9,124 nucleotides of DNA, taken from positions 1-9,124 of the forward strand of contig JAKCDE010000037.1 of the NCBI GenBank assembly GCA_021838585.1, in the 5' to 3' direction. A program made the translations under genes and the position numbers. The notes under the pieces are model-generated. The model saw only the letters and a program-made list of their open reading frames with translations. It had not been told where the DNA came from and did not search any database. The stretch is from Nitrospirota bacterium (GTDB lineage Bacteria > Nitrospirota_A > Leptospirillia > Leptospirillales > Leptospirillaceae). Position 1 is the stretch's first letter. Each line of letters begins with the position of its first letter. Positions 5,485-9,124 of this stretch are shown in pieces.

Positions 5485-6252
5485 CTATCGGTCCTTCTTG
5501 AAGGCTCCCGTCGGATCCGAGATGACGATCTCGACCCGCCTGTTTTTCTCGCGGCCCTGAACGGTCTTGTTGCTCGCCACCGGATAGAGGGCCCCGTACC
5601 CCTTCACGCGGGCGATCCGGTCCCGGCCCACTCCCATTTTGAGGAGAGCGGCTTTGACGACTTGCGCGCGTTTTTCCGAAAGGGCCCGATTGTAGGCCGC
5701 GTGGCCGGTGCTGTCGGTGTACCCTTCGATCATGATCCTCCGTCCCGGCTCGCTCTTCAGGTAGGCGGCCAGCTTGTCGAGACGATGCAAGGCCCCCTTC
5801 CGGATGTTGGCCCGGTTGGTTTCGAAGAGAAGGCTTCCGAGGGTGAAGACCAGACCCCGTTCCGTATTCTTCGCCTCGAGGACCGGCTTTTTGGGAGCGG
5901 GAGCGGCCGCAGGTTGAACGGCAGGCGTCGGCGGAGGCACCGGAAGACAGTCGGCCTGGGCCCGGAGCTTGTAGTCCTGGACGATGCCAACCCAGTCCCG
6001 GTTGGAAAGCTGGGTACGGACATTGACGAGCCGTCCGGAGGGACATTGCGCCAGGAGGTCGGCGTCGGCCTTGGCCGTCAGCATCGTTGGCGAGGTAAGG
6101 TGGAGAACCCCCAGATCCCCTTCCTCGACGACGCGTACCGTCGTCGCATTTAGCGCCGGTGGCGTATCGGAAAGGGTAGAGGAGGGAATAGAGACGCATC
6201 CCGACAGGAGGGCAGCCCCTCCCGCGAGACAGGTCACCAGGAGTCGTTTCAC
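5485..6252 (-). CDS. OmpA-family peptidoglycan-binding lipoprotein with a novel N-terminal domain
   Basis: A 255-residue lipoprotein. The signal (1-18) ends in the lipobox LSGC with Cys19. Residues 20-102 match the short paralog at 5088-5399 ([25 protein letters not shown]). A Pro/Ala linker (103-122) follows, then an OmpA C-terminal domain from about 133 to 245: FETN (143-146), IEGYTDSTG (175-183), YNRALSEKRA (187-196), GYG (218-220), PVASN (224-228), GREKNRRVEIVI (233-244). In this fold the conserved Asp of TD (180) and Arg of NRR bind diaminopimelate, tethering the outer membrane to peptidoglycan. The GTG at 6252 is chosen because AAGGAGG lies at 6258-6264; an in-frame start 42 bp further upstream would put a charged stretch before the signal. 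It is the first gene of a two-gene unit behind a good promoter. Confidence 0.93.
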   Translation of the reverse strand: MKRLLVTCLAGGAALLSGCVSIPSSTLSDTPPALNATTVRVVEEGDLGVLHLTSPTMLTAKADADLLAQCPSGRLVNVRTQLSNRDWVGIVQDYKLRAQADCLPVPPPTPAVQPAAAPAPKKPVLEAKNTERGLVFTLGSLLFETNRANIRKGALHRLDKLAAYLKSEPGRRIMIEGYTDSTGHAAYNRALSEKRAQVVKAALLKMGVGRDRIARVKGYGALYPVASNKTVQGREKNRRVEIVISDPTGAFKKDR

Positions 6253-6257
6253 GCGTT

Positions 6258-6264
6258 CCTCCTT
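6258..6264 (-). promoter_or_regulatory. Strong ribosome binding site fixing a GTG start
   Basis: AAGGAGG on the minus strand, five bases ahead of the GTG at 6250-6252. It settles the start of the OmpA lipoprotein against the longer frame from 6294. Confidence 0.85.
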
Positions 6265-6371
6265 TCCGGCGTCGGGGCGTGGCCGCGCGGGCAATCGGTG
6301 AAAAGCCCATCTGCTGCCTCCCGACCGGATTAAAATCGGGAATATTTTATTTCTTTCCTAACAACTGTTGA

Positions 6372-6400
6372 AATGTATTCCACGATTTGAATTTTGTCAA
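6372..6400 (-). promoter_or_regulatory. Sigma-70-type promoter for the two lipoprotein genes
   Basis: On the minus strand a perfect TTGACA (6395-6400) is followed after 17 bp by TACATT (6372-6377, four of six matches). Transcription would start near 6365, giving a leader of about 110 nt before the GTG at 6252. An imperfect dyad CAAC-T-GTTG (6362-6370) sits at the expected start site. Confidence 0.65.
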
Positions 6401-6416
6401 AGGGCTGTGTTCCCCG

Positions 6417-6770
6417 TCACACCCCATCGGGGAGAGTGACCGCTTCTTCATCCTGCCCTTTGTCCGGAGAATCCTTCCCGAAATCCATTAGGAATGTCTT
6501 CTTCATCCTGCTGGGGCACACAATGCAAACATTCCCCCGTACATTGGGGAGATTTCTTATCAAGTGTCCTCCATCGGAAAAAAAGATGACATCTGTCAAA
6601 GGATTTAACACAAAATCTTCAATGTAATCCCGGTTCGGCGACGAACCAATTTTTTGGTGAACGCAGACGATGACAGTCTTCGCTGATCTTCCAATGAAAA
6701 CTTTAATTTTATAAAAGCAGGCATGAAATTTGCTTTTAAAATTTATGAATGTATGTTTGGAGTATAACAT
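6417..6770 (-). CDS. Doubtful 117-residue hypothetical protein in AT-rich DNA
   Basis: An open frame from ATG at 6770 to TGA at 6417 occupies most of the AT-rich gap between the lipoprotein operon and the PEP-CTERM gene. The middle of the product looks protein-like, with alternating hydrophobic strands such as KTVIVCVHQKI and a later NPLTDVIFFSDGG, but I recognise no family. Against it: no ribosome binding site precedes the ATG, codon third positions are not GC-biased as in neighbouring genes, and its end overlaps the lipoprotein promoter region. It could be a foreign or decaying gene, or a chance frame. No plus-strand frame here is better. Confidence 0.25.
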   Translation of the reverse strand: MLYSKHTFINFKSKFHACFYKIKVFIGRSAKTVIVCVHQKIGSSPNRDYIEDFVLNPLTDVIFFSDGGHLIRNLPNVRGNVCIVCPSRMKKTFLMDFGKDSPDKGQDEEAVTLPDGV

Positions 6771-6818
6771 TGGCTTGACATTGTATACGCCGTCAATGCG
6801 ATTGCGAAGGAGATATTG

Positions 6819-7568
6819 ATGAAATTGTCCAGGGGTCCCGTTTTCGCAACTGCCCTCATTTCTGCGGCCATGGTTTTGTTTCTGGGTTCGGAGCCGGCGT
6901 GGGCCACCTCACAGATCTTCATCCAGCAATCGGGAAGCAGTCCGGCCGGCGGTGGTCCCAATCCCATCATCAATGCCGGGGACTTCAATGTTGGGGTGGC
7001 GGGGGCCGCCCTTCTCGAAAACCCCCTGCTGCTGATCGTGGGTGTCTATGACGGGTTGGGCATCCCTTCGATCACTTACTCCGGTGGAGTCAGTGATAAT
7101 CCGAGTGGCACCTATGGACTTTCAAGTGATTTTGCGACTTTTTACTCGACATCGTCAGGAGATGTATACAACCAGCTCGGTCTCATCTCAAAAGGGAGCG
7201 GGGGCAGTTCCGAATCGTTTGTCAACTGGTCGGGGGCCGACACGGCATACGGCTTGAAAGCGCCAACCAGTTTCGATCTGTATGTCTTTTCACTCGATAC
7301 GTCTCTTGCGGCCGGAAGTCCGATCTCGGTCGGCGAAAGCGGGGCATCCTTGGGCTCGTTCATCATCGGTTATGACTGCCTCAGTGGGACGGGATCATCC
7401 GGAGCATGCGGAAAAGGCAATGTCGTGGCAACCCCCTTTACCAACGCGGGTCTGACCGCCACCCCGGAGCCCTCCACCTGGATCTTCGTTGGAACCGGCT
7501 TGGGAATCCTGGCCTTGGGAGCCGTGATCAGAAAAAGGGGAATCCGGACCGGAAGCCAGAGGGTTTGA
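6819..7568 (+). CDS. PEP-CTERM sorting-domain surface protein
   Basis: A 249-residue exported protein. Residues 1-29 form a signal peptide with hydrophobic core (9-22) and cleavage after AWA (27-29). The body is rich in Gly and Ser with predicted beta strands and two cysteines (187 and 197). The C-terminus is a complete PEP-CTERM signal: TPEPST (215-220), a hydrophobic helix beginning WIFVGTGLGILALGAV (221-236), then RKR (238-240). Such proteins are cut near PEP by an exosortase and released or anchored, often alongside exopolysaccharide. The tail after RKR is ten residues longer than the usual minimal end. The ATG at 6819 is preferred over the adjacent TTG at 6816 because AAGGAG (6807-6812) is six bases from it. 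It is divergent from the lipoprotein operon. TTGACA is present at 6775-6780, but no matching -10 box follows. The exosortase must be elsewhere. Confidence 0.93.
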   Translation: MKLSRGPVFATALISAAMVLFLGSEPAWATSQIFIQQSGSSPAGGGPNPIINAGDFNVGVAGAALLENPLLLIVGVYDGLGIPSITYSGGVSDNPSGTYGLSSDFATFYSTSSGDVYNQLGLISKGSGGSSESFVNWSGADTAYGLKAPTSFDLYVFSLDTSLAAGSPISVGESGASLGSFIIGYDCLSGTGSSGACGKGNVVATPFTNAGLTATPEPSTWIFVGTGLGILALGAVIRKRGIRTGSQRV

Positions 7569-7718
7569 GACTCCCCGTTCTTCGATCGTTCACTCGTAAT
7601 GGAGCCAATTTCCGCGTTTATCGGACCTTTTGGCTTCCGCCGTTCTTCAAAGAGGTCCGCACACGCTCGACTGTCTGAAGGTGTCAGCTCTCCCAAGGGT
7701 CCAACAAGAAATACTGGG

Positions 7719-7751
7719 TCCTGGATTCCAGGAGAGGGCCCTCTCCTTTTT
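7719..7751 (+). terminator. Terminator of the PEP-CTERM gene, overlapped by a second hairpin
   Basis: AGGAGAGGGCCCTCTCCT (7730-7747) is a perfect 18-bp palindrome running into five T residues (7747-7751), a classic intrinsic terminator about 160 bp after the stop codon. The preceding dyad TCCTGG-ATT-CCAGGA (7719-7733) shares four bases with its left arm, so the two hairpins cannot both form in full. Confidence 0.8.
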
Positions 7752-8206
7752 CCGTTCCTCCCTCGGGGATTCGGTAATAGGACCTTCGTAAGAAACGATG
7801 GTCCCACGCTCCTTCAAGGGAATCGGGACGCCCCCTTGATCGATCACCGAAGAGTCTTCTCCCGTTTTATCGGGAGGGAGCCGAAGACTTCTGGATCCAG
7901 CCCGGAGATTTTGGAAACTATAGATCCGTGATGGGACAGGAGCCGCCCGCCTTTCCCGGGACAAACGACCTTCGTCGTCCGGCGAAAACGATCAGTCCCC
8001 CTGTGTGCATCCTGGGAGGCACCGGGGATCCCCCGCCCTTCCTTCCCGGGGGCTCCCTAAGACGTGCCGGCGCTGTATGTGGTCATTTCTCCCGGTACCA
8101 TAAAGGCCTACGAGTCCTTCCGGAGCGTCTTTCAGAGGGTTTTCCGAAAATCCCGCCTTCGATCCGGCCTTCATGACGGTCCGTTCAGGACGCGTTCTTT
8201 TTTTTT
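7752..8206 (+). ncRNA. Candidate structured RNA between two terminators
   Basis: This stretch has no convincing gene yet ends in its own terminator (8176-8206). Several strong hairpins lie in it. AGTCTTC/GAAGACT (7853-7859 with 7883-7889) encloses CTCCCG/CGGGAG (7859-7864 with 7871-7876). ACGAC/GTCGT closes a CTTC loop (7965-7978). GGGA-CCCCCG pairs with CGGGGG-TCCC (8025-8057, one mismatch, 11-base loop). A GTG frame at 8063-8230 could encode about 55 residues but has no ribosome binding site and runs through the terminator. I match no known riboswitch or RNA family and see no promoter. The exact 5' end is unknown. Confidence 0.35.
8176..8206 (+). terminator. Intrinsic terminator with nine-T tail
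   Basis: ACGGTCC pairs with GGAC-G-CGT (one bulged G) around a five-base loop, followed by TC and nine T residues (8198-8206). No plus-strand gene ends just upstream, so it implies an unannotated transcript. Confidence 0.6.
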
Positions 8207-8259
8207 CTCCCGACTTTCAAGGATTGAAGTTTGAATCGCTGATTGCCTGGTCGCACCCC

Positions 8260-8287
8260 TTGCTATTTCCCTCCAAAAGGATAAAAT
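8260..8287 (+). promoter_or_regulatory. Sigma-70-like promoter of the micropeptide gene
   Basis: TTGCTA (8260-8265), 16 bp, then TAAAAT (8282-8287). Transcription would begin near 8294, about 65 nt before the ATG at 8361. Confidence 0.5.
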
Positions 8288-8360
8288 GCAAAGAACCGTA
8301 TCGTGACAAGGCGGGAAGGGGGATTCTTTTTCCGCCGCAAACCATCGAAAGGGGACAACA

Positions 8361-8450
8361 ATGGGTGACATGCACTGGATGGTCTCTCTCCTGGTCGGCA
8401 CCATCGTTCTGGCCGCTCTCCTCGCCGGGAACCAGATCAAGGAGCACTAG
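8361..8450 (+). CDS. 29-residue single-pass membrane micropeptide
   Basis: ATG at 8361 to TAG at 8448-8450 encodes 29 residues starting MGDMHWMVSLLVGTIV and ending GNQIKEH. Residues 6-22 are one hydrophobic helix (Trp, Met, Val, Leu, Ala), with a short polar N-terminus containing Asp3 and His5 and a charged C-terminus (Lys27, Glu28, His29). The start has AAAGGGGA (8348-8355) five bases upstream, a promoter at 8260-8287 and a strong terminator at 8572-8611, so it is a complete, independent transcription unit. The size and shape resemble small accessory subunits of membrane complexes such as CydX, KdpF or CcoQ, but the sequence matches none that I know, and no large partner gene adjoins. It probably sits in the inner membrane. 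I do not know its function. Confidence 0.7.
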   Translation: MGDMHWMVSLLVGTIVLAALLAGNQIKEH

Positions 8451-8474
8451 GTTTCGATTTCGACCGGCCTCCGC

Positions 8475-8554
8475 CGCGTCCTTCGTCCGGGAATGTCTTC
8501 TCCTGATTTCCGGTCTTCCTTCCGTTTTCATTCTTCGATCCCGGGAAGGACGCG
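8475..8554 (+). other. Long stem-loop in the 3' untranslated region of the micropeptide gene
   Basis: CGCGTCCTTC-GT-CCGGG (8475-8491) pairs with CCCGG-GAAGGACGCG (8540-8554): 15 pairs with a two-base bulge, closing a 48-base pyrimidine-rich loop. It lies between the micropeptide stop and its terminator. No frame of note runs through it. Confidence 0.6.
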
Positions 8555-8571
8555 ACACGGACGGCTCCGGT

Positions 8572-8611
8572 AAAGCCAGTCTCCGGATTCTAACGGACAC
8601 TGGCTTTTTTT
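8572..8611 (+). terminator. Strong intrinsic terminator
   Basis: AAAGCCAGT (8572-8580) pairs with ACTGGCTTT (8599-8607), extended inside by TCCG/CGGA, and runs into seven T residues (8605-8611). It ends the micropeptide transcript and insulates tmk. Confidence 0.88.
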
Positions 8612-8676
8612 GCGGCCGTTCCTTTCCTTTTTCGGACCCTTTCCCGACAACCTCCAAAGATCCCGGTGCGCGCTCA

Positions 8677-9124
8677 ATGCCCCCTTCCGACCGACCTCCG
8701 ACCCCCGTTCCTGCCCCCGGTCTCCTGATCGTCTTCGAGGGCGTGGATGGCTCCGGTAAGTCCACCCAGCTCAGGCGTCTGGCCGCGAGGCTCTCCGCCT
8801 CAGGGATCCCCCATGCCGTCACCAAGGAGCCCGGAGGCACCGCCCTGGGGGCCAAGCTTCGCGCCCTGCTCCTCGACCCCGGCCTTCCCCTGGATCCCGA
8901 GGCCCAGCTCTTCCTCTTCCTGGCCGACCGGGTCCAGCACCGGAAGGAGGTTCTCCGGCCGGCTCTGGACCGGGGGCTCATCGTCCTCTCCGACCGTCTC
9001 TCGGACGCCACCATGGCCTACCAGGGCTTCGGAGCCGGCCTCTCCCGGGAGCGGGTGGCCTCCCTGAACAAGGCGGCCCTTGACGGACTCCGGCCCGACC
9101 TCACCATCCTTCTGGACCTCCCCG
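8677..9124 (+). CDS. tmk: Thymidylate kinase, N-terminal part (cut by window edge)
   Basis: The first 149 codons of dTMP kinase, which makes dTDP from dTMP and ATP for DNA synthesis in the cytoplasm. Family length is about 200-215 residues, so some 60 are missing beyond the edge. Visible motifs are the Walker A loop FEGVDGSGKSTQ (20-31), KEPGGT in the dTMP-binding loop, SDRLSDATMAYQG matching the family's DR-x-x-x-S/T-x-AYQG block, and a LLDLP strand at the edge. The first 14 residues are a Pro-rich extension, common when the start is slightly ambiguous. ATG at 8677 has no clear ribosome binding site, but no better in-frame start precedes Walker A. It lies behind the terminator at 8572-8611 and has no visible promoter in the 65-bp gap. 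Confidence 0.95.
   Translation, partial: MPPSDRPPTPVPAPGLLIVFEGVDGSGKSTQLRRLAARLSASGIPHAVTKEPGGTALGAKLRALLLDPGLPLDPEAQLFLFLADRVQHRKEVLRPALDRGLIVLSDRLSDATMAYQGFGAGLSRERVASLNKAALDGLRPDLTILLDLP

Noticed and set aside
5275..6310. Long frames on both strands (5275-6153 plus, 5396-6310 minus) across the OmpA lipoprotein
   Set aside because: Shadow frames with Arg/Pro-rich products. The OmpA motifs are only in the 5485-6252 frame.
6775..6803. TTGACA as the -35 box of the PEP-CTERM gene, or a sigma-54 site around 6772
   Set aside because: No sequence like TATAAT lies 16-18 bp downstream, and the TGGC...TTG spacing is one base short for a -24/-12 promoter.
7599..7964. Frames 7599-7931 (plus) and 7647-7964 (minus) after the PEP-CTERM gene
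   Set aside because: Both cross the intrinsic terminator at 7730-7751, lack ribosome binding sites and have biased compositions.
8560..8575. GACGGCTCCGGTAAAG resembles the tmk Walker A coding sequence (DGSGK), suggesting a tmk fragment
   Set aside because: The match is short, with no flanking similarity to tmk, and the bases partly belong to the terminator stem. Chance is sufficient.

Overview
The window reads as chromosomal DNA from a Gram-negative, GC-rich bacterium. It encodes lipoproteins with lipoboxes, a DUF481-type outer-membrane beta-barrel protein, an OmpA-type peptidoglycan-binding lipoprotein and a PEP-CTERM (exosortase-sorted) surface protein. The gene mix would fit a Nitrospirota member such as Leptospirillum, but that is an impression and no rRNA or taxonomic marker is present to confirm it. 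I see no insertion sequence, phage gene, tRNA, rRNA or CRISPR array.

Layout: positions 1-6252 run on the minus strand. From the right-hand promoter leftwards they hold an OmpA-domain lipoprotein (5485-6252), a short lipoprotein that is a paralog of its N-terminal domain (5088-5399), a terminator hairpin (5018-5043), mscL with a C-terminal zinc ribbon (4439-4897), and a DUF481-like outer-membrane protein (3176-4381). Then comes a gene-poor stretch with palindromes and one likely small plus-strand gene (2670-2819). After it lie a seven-repeat beta-propeller lipoprotein (1503-2579), a low-molecular-weight protein tyrosine phosphatase (687-1256), and a FeeM-like N-acyl amino acid synthase cut by the left edge (2-514). 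The right third is on the plus strand: a PEP-CTERM protein (6819-7568), a hairpin-rich stretch bounded by two terminators (7752-8206), a 29-residue membrane peptide gene with a folded 3' untranslated region (8361-8611), and the 5' part of tmk (8677 to the edge).

Theme: apart from tmk and the phosphatase, most products belong to the cell envelope or its surface. The FeeM-like acyltransferase resembles the family often annotated as PEP-CTERM/exosortase-system associated, and a PEP-CTERM protein lies about 6 kb away. Together with a Wzb-like phosphatase, this suggests an exopolysaccharide or exosortase-linked surface programme, although no exosortase lies inside the window. MscL and the OmpA lipoprotein concern osmotic and envelope integrity.

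The least explained parts are the unknown domain shared by the two tandem lipoproteins, the cysteine pair at every inter-blade position of the propeller, a phased 10-bp repeat filling the mscL/DUF481 gap, and two compact plus-strand transcription units (7752-8206 and 8260-8611) that look like a non-coding RNA candidate and a micropeptide gene.
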